Source of the DNA: Streptomyces sp. NBC_01689
Lineage (GTDB): Bacteria > Actinomycetota > Actinomycetes > Streptomycetales > Streptomycetaceae
Assembly: GCF_036250675.1 (NCBI RefSeq)
Contig: NZ_CP109592.1
Span: 5,332,001-5,396,000, forward strand
DNA: 64,000 nt
Direction: 5' to 3'
Position 1 is the stretch's first letter, and the number at the start of each line of letters is the position of its first letter. Of the stretch, positions 8,996-16,890 are shown piece after piece. Made by a program: the position numbers and the translations under genes. The notes beneath the pieces were generated by a model. The model ran no database searches. It worked only from the letters and a program-made list of their open reading frames with translations, and was not told the DNA's origin.

Positions 8996-9885
8996 GCGGC
9001 GGGCTCCTGGGCGCGGGCGGGGGTGAGGATCAGCGCGGGGGCCGCGGGGTTGCGCAGATGGGCGAGGACCAGTTCCTCCAGGGAGGGCGTGGTGGCTCCG
9101 GCGTCGGCGGGGTACGGGCCCTGAGGGCGGATCAGGGCGGTCTGCTGGCGTCCGGTGGTGCGGGATTCGACCACGGTGTGCGGGGCGAGCTCGCGGACCG
9201 GGCCGGTGGTCAGGGTGTGCGCGGCCAGCAGGTCGTCCAGGTCGCCCGCCAGCCGGACCCGGCCGTCGCCTATCAGCAGCAGGTAGTCGCAGGAGCCCTC
9301 CAGCTCGGCGACGACGTGCGAGGACATCACGACGGTCGTCCCGTGCTCGGCGGCCTCGGCCATCAGGGTGCCCATCAGTTCGTGCCGGGCGAGCGGGTCG
9401 AGGTCGGCCATCGGCTCGTCCAGGAGCAGGAGTTCGGGGCGCTTGCCGAGGGCGAGGGCGAGGGCCACCCGGGTGCGCTGGCCGCCGGAGAGCGCACGGA
9501 TCCTCTTCTTCGGGTCGAGGCCGCCGACCTCGTACGCGATCCGTCCGGCGACCCGGGGGTCCCAGCGGGCGGGGTTGAGTTCCTGGCCCAGGCGCAGGGT
9601 CTGGTCCACGGTGAGCTGCGGGTAGAGCGGCTTGTCCTGGGCGACGTACGCGACGCGCTCGCGGGCGGCGGCCGGGTGGGCGCCGAGCACGGTGAGGGTG
9701 CCCTCGGTGGGGGCGAGCAGGCCGGCCGTGTGGGACAGCAGGGTCGACTTGCCCGCGCCGTTGGGGCCGACGACGGCGCAGACGCGTCCCGCGGGGAGCC
9801 GGAAGGAGCAGTCGCGCAGTGCCCAGCTCCCGCGTCGGCCGAAGCGCTTGCCGAGCCCGGCCGCCTCGATGGCGGAGTTGCTCAT
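8992..9885 (-). CDS. ABC transporter ATP-binding protein
   Basis: A 297-residue ATPase that energises the two permeases downstream. It shows Walker A GPNGAGKST, Q-loop in AYVAQDKPLY, signature LSGGQRTRVALA, Walker B LLLLDEPMADLD and the switch histidine in VVMSSHVVAEL. About 60 residues follow the nucleotide domain (from TGPVRELAPHTVVES) and may contact the permeases. The ATG at 9885 overlaps the stop codon of the GntR gene by four bases (ATGA). A longer in-frame reading upstream is an artefact of overlap with that regulator. Confidence 0.93.
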   Translation of the reverse strand: MSNSAIEAAGLGKRFGRRGSWALRDCSFRLPAGRVCAVVGPNGAGKSTLLSHTAGLLAPTEGTLTVLGAHPAAARERVAYVAQDKPLYPQLTVDQTLRLGQELNPARWDPRVAGRIAYEVGGLDPKKRIRALSGGQRTRVALALALGKRPELLLLDEPMADLDPLARHELMGTLMAEAAEHGTTVVMSSHVVAELEGSCDYLLLIGDGRVRLAGDLDDLLAAHTLTTGPVRELAPHTVVESRTTGRQQTALIRPQGPYPADAGATTPSLEELVLAHLRNPAAPALILTPARAQEPAA

Positions 9886-10286
9886 TCCTGGTCTCCCTTT
9901 GCCTGTTCCTGAGTGAAGCGGTCGTCGAGGGCGGAGGTGAAGAGCGCCGCCATGTCGTCCCGGCCGAGCCCCGCCGCGTGGGCCCGCGTCATCCAGGCGT
10001 CCAGTTCGGCGCGCAGGGGCGAGTCGGCCGGGGTGGTGGTGCCGAGCGAGCGGCGTACGAAGGTGCCGAGGCCGCGTCTGGCCTCGACCAGGCCCTCGCG
10101 CTCCAGCTCGCGGTAGGCCTTGAGGACGGTGTTCGGGTTGATCGCGGTGGCTTCCACGACCTCGCGGGCCGTGGGCAGCTTGTCGCCGGGTTCGAGCAGC
10201 CCGAGTCGCAGGGCCTGTTTGGTCTGCTGGACGATCTGGACGTACGTGGCGACACCGCTGCGCCGGTCGATGCGGTACTCCACCAC
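9882..10286 (-). CDS. GntR-family repressor, YtrA subfamily
   Basis: A 134-residue regulator with an N-terminal winged helix (VATYVQIVQQTKQALRLGLL, then PTAREVVEATAINPNTVLKA) and only a short helical C-terminal part of about 50 residues, which is the hallmark of the YtrA subfamily. Such proteins repress ABC exporter operons that they head. GTG at 10286 is preceded by AGGGTGG; a second GTG three bases later is possible. The gene's own promoter carries a perfect palindrome (10293-10328), presumably its operator, so the operon should be autoregulated. Confidence 0.92.
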   Translation of the reverse strand: MVEYRIDRRSGVATYVQIVQQTKQALRLGLLEPGDKLPTAREVVEATAINPNTVLKAYRELEREGLVEARRGLGTFVRRSLGTTTPADSPLRAELDAWMTRAHAAGLGRDDMAALFTSALDDRFTQEQAKGDQE

Positions 10287-10292
10287 GCGGCA

Positions 10293-10328
10293 ACCACCCT
10301 TTCACTAATTGAGTAGTGAAAGGGTGGT
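10293..10328. promoter_or_regulatory. Perfect palindrome, probable operator of the YtrA-type regulator
   Basis: The arms ACCACCCTTTCACTA and TAGTGAAAGGGTGGT are exact inverted copies of 15 bp with a six-base centre (ATTGAG). The site begins seven bases before the GntR start codon and covers its ribosome-binding purines. A weak promoter TTGCAC-N18-TAGTGA on the minus strand would put the -10 box inside the palindrome, so binding would block transcription. Positions 10329-10409 before the divergent sigma gene are otherwise unremarkable. Confidence 0.8.
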
Positions 10329-10409
10329 GCAAGAGGGGGTCGTGAGTCAAGTGCGAGATCCGTCGGCCGGAACGTGAACCGATCGCCAGGGCTCGTCCGA
10401 TGAGGTGAC

Positions 10410-10952
10410 GTGAGGGAAACGAGAAGCGACGGGGAGCTGCTGCGGGCCATCGCGGCGGACGGGGACCGTCGCGCCTTCGAGGAGCTGTACCGGCGCTACG
10501 CGCCGTGGCTGACCGCGCGCCTGCGCGGCCGGTGCGCGGACCCCGGGGTCGTCGACGACGTCGTGCAGGAGACCTTCCTTGCCGTCTGGCGCGGCACCGC
10601 GCGCTACCGGGAGGAGGGCGACGCCGCCGGCTGGCTCTGGCGGGTCGGCTCCCGACGGCTGATCGACACCCTGCGCGGCGACGGCGCCCGGGGCCGCCTG
10701 CGGCAGGCCCTGGCCCGCCTGCGCCACCGGGACGAGGCGTCCGCCGAGGAACGCGTGCTCGCGGGGGTGGAGCACGGAGACCTCGCGGGCGCCCTCGTCC
10801 GGCTCTCGCCCGAACTGCGGGCGGTGCTCCAGGCCACGGTGATCGACGGTCTCACCACCAGGGAGGCGGCCGTCCTGCTCGGCATTCCGCCCGGCACGGT
10901 CAAGACGCGGGCCCTGCGGGCCCGCAAGCAGCTGCGGGAGGCACTGGCATGA
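10410..10952 (+). CDS. ECF RNA polymerase sigma factor
   Basis: A 180-residue sigma-70 family protein with region 2 (FEELYRRYAPWLTARLRGR through VVQETFLAVWRG, the -10 recognition helix) and region 4 (LSPELRAVLQATVIDGLTTREAAVLLGIPPGTVKTR, here abbreviated by its ends). It should direct RNA polymerase to a small regulon that probably includes its own operon. GTG start at 10410 with GAGGTG four to five bases upstream. The stop codon overlaps the anti-sigma ATG by four bases. The gene is divergent from the YtrA-type regulator. The exact ECF group cannot be assigned by eye. Confidence 0.92.
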   Translation: MRETRSDGELLRAIAADGDRRAFEELYRRYAPWLTARLRGRCADPGVVDDVVQETFLAVWRGTARYREEGDAAGWLWRVGSRRLIDTLRGDGARGRLRQALARLRHRDEASAEERVLAGVEHGDLAGALVRLSPELRAVLQATVIDGLTTREAAVLLGIPPGTVKTRALRARKQLREALA

Positions 10953-11842
10953 GCGGCATCGACAGGGACACCGGCACGTCCTGGCACGTGCCGGAGGACG
11001 ACATCCGGGCCTACGCGCGAGGAGAACTCACCCCGCCCCGGCTCTGGTCCGCGGACACCCACCTCGCCGCGTGCGCACGCTGCCGGGAGACGCTCGCCGC
11101 GGCGGCCGACCCGGTCGCGCTGGCGGCCGGCTGGGAGCGGCTCGACGCCGAACTGGACGCGCCGCGCCCGCGCCTGGTCGAGTCGCTGCTGGTGCGCGTC
11201 GGCGTCGCCGACCACACCGCGCGTCTGCTGGCCGCCGCACCCGTGCTGCGCCGCTCCTGGCTGGGAGCGGTCGCCGCCGTGCTGGTCATGACCGTGGCCG
11301 CGGCCAACTCGGCGCAGTCCGCCGCCGCGCCCAACCTGTTCCTGGCCCTCGCGCCCCTGCTCCCGCTCGCCGGGGTCGCGCTGTCCTACGGCCCCGCGCT
11401 CGACCCGACGTACGAGATGGCGGTCGTCTCGCCGACCCACGGGTTCCGGCTGCTGATGATCCGTACCCTCGCCGTGCTGGCCGTCGTCCTCGGCCTGAAC
11501 GGTCTCGCCACCCTCGCCCTGCCCGCGTACGGGCTGCGCGCACTGGCCTGGCTGCTGCCCGCCCTGGCCCTCACCGGGACCGGGCTCGCCCTGACCCCCC
11601 GGCTGGGCCCGGTCCTCGCGCCCGGAGTGGTCGCCACGGTCTGGGTGACGCTGCTCGCGCTGACGGCGTCCGCGGGCGGCCCCCACCACGGGACGCTCGC
11701 GCCGTTCACGGCGGCCGGACAGGGTGTCGCCGCGGCGGTGGCCGTACTGGCCGCCGGGCTGCTGTACCTGCTGCGCGACGGATTCGACGCGTCGCTCCCC
11801 CGGCGGCCGTTCCCGGGGTTCACCCAGGGAGGCCGGGGATGA
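10949..11842 (+). CDS. Membrane-anchored zinc-finger anti-sigma factor
   Basis: A 297-residue protein. The first 60 residues contain a zf-HC2 motif HX3CX2C (HLAACARCRETL), the ZAS fold that holds ECF sigma factors. This is followed by about five to six hydrophobic segments from residue 90 onwards. The large multi-helix membrane part is longer than the single helix of RsrA- or RskA-type proteins and suggests that the membrane domain senses the signal or contacts the ABC permease encoded downstream. The ATG overlaps the sigma stop codon (ATGA) and the stop overlaps the next gene in the same way. Confidence 0.88.
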   Translation: MSGIDRDTGTSWHVPEDDIRAYARGELTPPRLWSADTHLAACARCRETLAAAADPVALAAGWERLDAELDAPRPRLVESLLVRVGVADHTARLLAAAPVLRRSWLGAVAAVLVMTVAAANSAQSAAAPNLFLALAPLLPLAGVALSYGPALDPTYEMAVVSPTHGFRLLMIRTLAVLAVVLGLNGLATLALPAYGLRALAWLLPALALTGTGLALTPRLGPVLAPGVVATVWVTLLALTASAGGPHHGTLAPFTAAGQGVAAAVAVLAAGLLYLLRDGFDASLPRRPFPGFTQGGRG

Positions 11843-12057
11843 CGGACCGCACCCCCGCGGCGCAGGCCGGCCCCGTCACCCGTGGGGAGCGGCGGCTGCG
11901 TCTCCTGAAGGCCGCGCTGCTGATGGCCCTCTCGCTCCTGGCCTTCGCGGCCGAACTGCTCCTCCTGGCCGTCCGTGCCCCGCGCGGTCGCCGAAGCGCC
12001 TTCGGAGGGGACCTCGGAGGAGACACCGGAGGGGACACCGGCGGGGGCGACGGATGA
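11839..12057 (+). CDS. Small membrane protein of the sigma operon
   Basis: A 72-residue protein with one clear transmembrane helix (LLKAALLMALSLLAFAAELL) flanked by basic residues, and a Gly/Asp-rich tail with GGDTGGDTGGGDG. The ATG overlaps the anti-sigma stop codon (ATGA), which is the main reason to call it a gene. I do not recognise a family. It may help assemble the sigma/anti-sigma pair or the exporter. Confidence 0.7.
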   Translation: MTDRTPAAQAGPVTRGERRLRLLKAALLMALSLLAFAAELLLLAVRAPRGRRSAFGGDLGGDTGGDTGGGDG

Positions 12058-12130
12058 GGGCGCCGGTGGTCACGCCTCCCGCCCGCACCGTCGGGCCCCT
12101 TCCGTCCACCCCCGCCGCGGATTCCCCGTC

Positions 12131-12215
12131 TCGCCCTTCTCTCCCTTCTACCTCTTGTTCTTCTTGCTCCTCTTGTTCGTCTTCTTGCCTTCCGCCCCTT
12201 CCGTTCCCTTCCTTC
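12131..12215 (+). repeat. Polypyrimidine tract before the ABC ATPase
   Basis: About 85 bases are almost only C and T on the plus strand, with repeated CTTCT and CTTGTTC units; such low purine content is very unusual in this GC-rich window. It separates the sigma/anti-sigma genes from the ABC genes by 180 bases. It could be a spacer, an mRNA element or a triplex-prone tract. In one frame it would encode a Leu/Phe-rich string joined to the ATPase, but the ATG at 12239 has its own ribosome site. Confidence 0.6.
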
Positions 12216-12238
12216 GACCACTTCCGCAGGAGCGCCGC

Positions 12239-13102
12239 ATGACCCCCACCGTCTCCGCCTCCGGGCTGAGCCTCCACTACGGCAGGACCGCCGCCCTCGA
12301 CGACGTCTCGCTCCGGCTCCAGGAAGGCGTCACCGGGCTCATCGGTCCCAACGGGGCGGGAAAGACGACCCTGTTGCGGGTGCTCGCCACCGCGGTGCCC
12401 GCGGACCGCGGCGCCTTCACGGTGCTCGGACACGACCCGGCCACGACGTCCGGACGGCAGGACGTCCGGCGCAGGCTCGGCTATCTGCCGCAGACCCCGG
12501 GATTCCACCCGGACTTCACGGCCTTCGAGTTCGTCGACTACGTGGCGATCCTCAAGGAGCGGACGGACCGGACCGCCCGGCACCGCGAGGTGAGCCAGGT
12601 CCTGGAATCCGTCGACCTGACCGACGTACGCGGCAAGCGGATCAAGAAGCTGTCCGGCGGAATGCGTCAGCGGGTCGCGCTGGCCGCCGCCCTCGTCGGC
12701 GACCCCGGCTTCCTCGTCCTCGACGAACCCACCGTCGGCCTCGACCCCGAACAGCGCATGCGCTTCAGGGAACTGATCGCCCGGGCCGGGGAGGAGCGCA
12801 CCGTGCTCCTGTCCACCCACCAGACCGAGGACGTCGCGATGCTCTGCCACCGCGTCATCGTGATGGCCGGCGGACGCGTCCTCTTCGAGGGCACCCCCGC
12901 CGACCTGGCCGCACGCGCCGCCGGACATGTGTGGAGCAGCACCGAGCGCGACCCGGCCGCACGCGCCGGATGGCGTACCGGCACGGGCTCCTTCCGCAAT
13001 GTCGGCGACCCGCCGACGGGCGCCGACCTCCTCGAACCGACCCTGGAGGACGGCTACCTGCTCACCCTCGACGGCACGCCCGCGGAGGTGACCGCGGGAT
13101 GA
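12239..13102 (+). CDS. ABC transporter ATP-binding protein
   Basis: A 287-residue ATPase with Walker A GPNGAGKTT, Q-loop YLPQTPGF, signature LSGGMRQRVALAA, Walker B FLVLDEPTVGLD and switch histidine STHQTEDV. The C-terminal region has an extra 70 residues ending in DGTPAEVTAG. ATG at 12239 follows AGGAG with seven bases of spacing. The stop overlaps the permease start (ATGA). It should power the membrane protein encoded next, in an exporter placed under control of the upstream ECF sigma factor. Confidence 0.92.
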   Translation: MTPTVSASGLSLHYGRTAALDDVSLRLQEGVTGLIGPNGAGKTTLLRVLATAVPADRGAFTVLGHDPATTSGRQDVRRRLGYLPQTPGFHPDFTAFEFVDYVAILKERTDRTARHREVSQVLESVDLTDVRGKRIKKLSGGMRQRVALAAALVGDPGFLVLDEPTVGLDPEQRMRFRELIARAGEERTVLLSTHQTEDVAMLCHRVIVMAGGRVLFEGTPADLAARAAGHVWSSTERDPAARAGWRTGTGSFRNVGDPPTGADLLEPTLEDGYLLTLDGTPAEVTAG

Positions 13103-14640
13103 GTACCGCACTGGAGACCCCCGCGCGGACCGTCGGGCAGGACCCGGAGCCGCGCCGCCGCTGGGCCGCCGTGGCCGCCCTCGCCCGCTTCGAGGCACGC
13201 GAACTGCGCCTCCAACTGTCCTTCCTCGGGATCGTGCTGCTGTACATCGCCTGGATCGTGTGGCAGTGCACCAGCGGGACGGACGACTACCCGGCGCTGC
13301 AGGACGTCGACCGGGACACCCAGAGCGTGCCGATGCTCGTCGGACTCTCGGTCATGCTGTGGGTCAACCGCGCCGTCCTGCGCTCCCACCGCCACGACAC
13401 GGAACGCCACTTCGGGGTGCTCGTCGTCGAGCCGTGGCGGCGTACGGTCGGCCACGCGCTGTCCGTCGTCCCGGCGGCCCTGTTCGTCGCGGTCTGCGTC
13501 ACCGTCCAGTTCACCTGGGAGTCGCTCAAGCCCGGTGCGGTCGGGCACGGTTCACCCGGGGAGCTGGCCGTCGGCCCGCTGACGGTGCTGCTCTTCGGTG
13601 AACTCGGGGTCCTCCTCGGCCGCCTGGTCCGCTCCGCGTTCGCCGCGCCGGTCCTGCTCGTCTTCCTGCTCTTCACCCAGGTCCTGGGCGCGAGCGTCTC
13701 CGGTGGGGGCGACTGGACGACCTGGCTGGCGCCGGTCGTCACCGAGACCGGTTCCAGGCCGTTCCCCTCCGACCTGCTGGGCCGCCCCGCGGCCTGGCAC
13801 GCGCTGTACCTCCTCGGGCTCGCCCTGTCCGTGGCGGTGCTCGCCGTGCTGGCCGCCGGCGGGCGTTCGAGGACCGTCCAGGCGATCCTCGCGGGTGCGC
13901 TGGCGCTGACGCTGGTGGGGGCGGTCGCGCAGTCCGGCGGCACCCCGGCCGCGACGCTCGCCGCCCGCGAACGGGACTCGCTCACCCCCGAGAAGGTCCA
14001 GTCGTGCCTGGAGCACGGCACCTCGACGTACTGCGCCTTCCCCGAGTGGAGGGGCCGCACGGCCGACTGGGCCGCGGTCGTCCACCGGGTCCAGGGTCTC
14101 GCGGGCGGAGCCGCCGGAGGCGAGCGGCTGACGGTGCGGCAGCGCATTGACGCCCGGGGCGGTCTGACGGACAGCCCCGCCTTCGACCCGTCGGCCGTGC
14201 CCGGCCGGGTGACCGTGGGCACCGCCTGGGGCGGCAACCGGGTCCCCGAGTTCGCGGTGGCCGTCGCTTCCGTCCTGGTCGCGGGGAACGAGAAGGCGGG
14301 CAGCGCGGTGTGCGACGCCCGCATGGTGACCATCATGTGGCTGGCGCTGGGCGCGGAGTCCGACCCGATGACCCTCTTCCGGCACGTCCGCCTCGACGAC
14401 AGCGTCACGGGTTCCGCCATCGTCCTGACCCCCACGGATCCGCTCGCGATGACCGCGGAACAGACGCGGATCGTACGGGAGTTGCTGAAGATGCCCCGCT
14501 ACGCGGTCACCGCCAGGGTGAAGGCCCACTGGTCGCAGCTGACCTCCCCGAAGACCTCGACGGCCCGGGTCGCCGAGCTGCTGGGGGTGCCCGCCGGGCC
14601 GGTGGCTACGGACCCGGACGGTGACTCGTGCGGGGGCTGA
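13099..14640 (+). CDS. ABC exporter membrane protein with large extracytoplasmic domain
   Basis: A 513-residue protein. The first 290 residues hold about six hydrophobic helices (FLGIVLLYIAWIVWQ, VPMLVGLSVMLWVN and others); the rest, from about residue 291, is a soluble domain with cysteines (VQSCLEHGTSTYCAF, SAVCDARM, and a terminal DSCGG). The combination resembles ABC-2 permeases fused to an outside domain. It starts at an ATG overlapping the ATPase stop and overlaps the next gene by 13 bases. The function of the C-terminal domain is unknown. Confidence 0.8.
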   Translation: MSTALETPARTVGQDPEPRRRWAAVAALARFEARELRLQLSFLGIVLLYIAWIVWQCTSGTDDYPALQDVDRDTQSVPMLVGLSVMLWVNRAVLRSHRHDTERHFGVLVVEPWRRTVGHALSVVPAALFVAVCVTVQFTWESLKPGAVGHGSPGELAVGPLTVLLFGELGVLLGRLVRSAFAAPVLLVFLLFTQVLGASVSGGGDWTTWLAPVVTETGSRPFPSDLLGRPAAWHALYLLGLALSVAVLAVLAAGGRSRTVQAILAGALALTLVGAVAQSGGTPAATLAARERDSLTPEKVQSCLEHGTSTYCAFPEWRGRTADWAAVVHRVQGLAGGAAGGERLTVRQRIDARGGLTDSPAFDPSAVPGRVTVGTAWGGNRVPEFAVAVASVLVAGNEKAGSAVCDARMVTIMWLALGAESDPMTLFRHVRLDDSVTGSAIVLTPTDPLAMTAEQTRIVRELLKMPRYAVTARVKAHWSQLTSPKTSTARVAELLGVPAGPVATDPDGDSCGG

Positions 14641-15338
14641 GGGCGCCGGACACGGCTACGGACGGGACCGCGCGGCCGGGCGGGGCGTACGCCGTGATCC
14701 TGGCCCTGCTGCCGCCCGTATGGCGCACGCTGCCGCGGACGGCCCTCGCGGTCTGCGGCGGATTCGGGCTCCTGCTGGCCGGGATTCCCCGCCTGCAGTC
14801 CGGGCCGCCGGACCCCTGGCTGTGCGTCAACCTGCTGCGGGGAGCCGCGCTGATGCTCGGTGTGGGTCTGGCGTTCCTGCTGGACGACCCGGCGCGGCAC
14901 ACCACCGCGACGGTGCCGGTCCGCAGGCCGCTGCGGAGCGCCCTGCGGATGGCCCTGGTGGCGCCGGGCGCGGCGCTCTGGTGGGCGGTCGCGCTGCTCC
15001 TCGTACCCGAGGGGGCGCGGCCTCCGGCCGGCGCGCTCACGCTGGAGGCGGCCGCGATCGCCGTGACCGCCCTGGCCGTGGCGTCCGCCGCCGTGCGGTT
15101 CACGGAGCGGACCGAGCCGGGTCCGGCCGTCGCGACAGGGCTGCTGGTCACCGCGATGACGGTGCCGACCGTGCTGCTGCCGGAGCGCTGGGCGCTGCTC
15201 GTGGCGGTGCACGACCCGCACTGGGACGCCGCCCACGAGCGGTGGACGGTGGTACTGACCGCGGCGGCGGTGCTCTGCGCGCTGTGCTGCCCGGAACCCG
15301 TACGGTCCTGGCGGCCGCGCGCCCTCGCCCGCCGCTGA
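14628..15338 (+). CDS. Membrane protein, last gene of the sigma-ABC operon
   Basis: A 236-residue protein with about six hydrophobic segments (TALAVCGGFGLLLAGI, LLRGAALMLGVGLAFLL, and others). The motif LRMALVAPGAALWWAVALLL suggests a second, shorter permease subunit, but no family is recognised with certainty. GTG start at 14628 overlaps the previous gene by 13 bases. The 276 bases between this gene and mshD (15339-15614) contain GC-rich sequence without a feature I can support. Confidence 0.75.
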   Translation: MRGLRAPDTATDGTARPGGAYAVILALLPPVWRTLPRTALAVCGGFGLLLAGIPRLQSGPPDPWLCVNLLRGAALMLGVGLAFLLDDPARHTTATVPVRRPLRSALRMALVAPGAALWWAVALLLVPEGARPPAGALTLEAAAIAVTALAVASAAVRFTERTEPGPAVATGLLVTAMTVPTVLLPERWALLVAVHDPHWDAAHERWTVVLTAAAVLCALCCPEPVRSWRPRALARR

Positions 15339-15614
15339 GGCCCCTCGGCCCGGCCCGCGGCGACGGTGGCTCCGTCCGGGGCACCCGACGGGGGCCGCCG
15401 TCCGGTACCCGCGTCCGAGGCGAGGCGGATACCCCGTGCCCGGTGCGGCCCGCCCGCCCGGAATCGCACCGGTCGTGTCACGGCTGCCGTGCCGGGCCTC
15501 CCGGGCGTGGCCGGCCCGCCGGGCGGGTGGGCGCTTCGTCCCCGCGGGTCCTGCCGGTCCGACGGGGAGGAGGCGCGCCGGGACCGGCGCCGGTGGGCCC
15601 TGACCCGCCGGGGG

Positions 15615-16541
15615 TCAGGACTCGCTGCGGTACATCAGGTCCGTCTCGTGGGTGACGAAACCGAGGCGTTCGTACACGGCGACGGCCGCGCTGTTGTCGG
15701 CGTCGACGTAGAGCATCGCGGTCGGCAGGGCCTGCGCGGCGAGATGGCGGAGCCCGATCGTGGTGAGGGCCTTGCCGAGGCCGCTGCCCTGGGCGGCCGG
15801 GCTGACCCCGAGGACGTAGACCTCGCCGAGTCCCTCCGTGGCGTGGACCTTCGTCCAGTGGAAGCCCACGAGTTCGTCGCCGCGCAGGGCGAGGAAGAAC
15901 CCGGACGGGTCGAACCACGGCTCCGCCTCGCGGTCGTCCAGATCGCGCTGAGTGAGGGCACCCTGCTCAGGGTGGTGGGCGAAGGCCTCGGCGTTCAGGG
16001 CGAGCCACGCCGCGTCGTCCCGGCCCGGCACGAACGCCCGGACGCGCACCCCGTCCGGGAGCTTCGGCTCCGGCAGGTCGAGGTCGGTCAACGGCCGCCG
16101 CAGCTGCCGCAGTTCACGGAAGAGGGTGAGTCCGAGGACCTGGGCGAGATGCCGGGCCGCGGAGTGCCCGCCGTGCGCCCACACCCGCAGCCGCTTGCCG
16201 GACTCGGCGAGCAGGGCCGAACCCAGCGCCCGGCCGTGACCGTGCCCGCGGTGCGCCGGGTGCACGACCAGCTCGGCGGCCGGGGCCTCCACCGGGTCGG
16301 TGTCCTCCAACTGGGCGTATCCGACCAGCGTGTCGCCGAGGGTGAGCAGCAGGTGCCGTACGCCCTCGCGCGCACCGCCCTTGAGCTGGAGCCTGCCCTG
16401 CTCGGAGACCGCCTGCTGCCCGTCGGCCAGGGCGGCCTCCGCGAGGAGCCGGAGCACGTCCTCGGCCTGCGCCGGGGAGAGCGCGGCGCGGGTCTCGATG
16501 GAACGGGAGAGCGCGGGGGGTGCGGTGTCGTCGCTGGTCAT
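15615..16541 (-). CDS. mshD: Mycothiol synthase MshD
   Basis: Acetylates Cys-GlcN-Ins with acetyl-CoA in the last step of mycothiol synthesis. The 308-residue protein has two GNAT halves: the N-terminal one with ELVVHPAHRGHGHGRALGS and the C-terminal one with VYVLGVSPAAQGSGLGKAL, both with the R/Q-x-x-G-x-G/A coenzyme-A loop. FFLALRGDELVGFHWTKVH is typical of MshD. The message is probably leaderless: a -10 box TACCCT (16554-16549) ends seven bases before the ATG. mshA lies 46 kb away in this window. Confidence 0.95.
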   Translation of the reverse strand: MTSDDTAPPALSRSIETRAALSPAQAEDVLRLLAEAALADGQQAVSEQGRLQLKGGAREGVRHLLLTLGDTLVGYAQLEDTDPVEAPAAELVVHPAHRGHGHGRALGSALLAESGKRLRVWAHGGHSAARHLAQVLGLTLFRELRQLRRPLTDLDLPEPKLPDGVRVRAFVPGRDDAAWLALNAEAFAHHPEQGALTQRDLDDREAEPWFDPSGFFLALRGDELVGFHWTKVHATEGLGEVYVLGVSPAAQGSGLGKALTTIGLRHLAAQALPTAMLYVDADNSAAVAVYERLGFVTHETDLMYRSES

Positions 16542-16890
16542 GGATACGAGGGTACGGCGCGGTCATTTCCGGACAAGGAGCTGGGCGGCGTGGATGTGGA
16601 ACGTGGCGGGACGGAGGGCCTTCGGGGCGGCGCGGCACCGCCCGGCGGCGTCCGGGGCGCTTCCCCGCCCGGGCCCGCGCGCCCCCTCCCGCGCACCGCG
16701 CGTGCGCGCCCGGCCCCCGTGCGTGCGTCCCCCGGTGGGGCGACGGCAACCAGTCCGTAACCCCGAACCCCCTGGTGTGCTACGCGCGTTGATTCTAAAG
16801 TGCGTGCAAAGCCACGGCCGTCACACAGCGACGGTGACACTCGTGGCTCTCGACGTGCTCACCGTTCTCACCGCTCTCCAGGGGGATCTC
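16542..16890. other. Intergenic region between mshD and the 5'-nucleotidase
   Basis: 349 bases that hold the mshD promoter on the minus strand (16549-16554) and, near the other end, an AT-richer patch (GTTGATTCTAAAG, 16788-16800) that is the likely promoter zone for the nucleotidase. A pair of TCACCG motifs at about 16857-16873 has 9-bp spacing and is not a PHO box. No gene is supported here. Confidence 0.5.

Noticed and set aside
16850..16885. Possible PHO box before the 5'-nucleotidase
   Set aside because: The two TCACCG motifs are 9 bp apart, not 11, and lack the GTTCA core.
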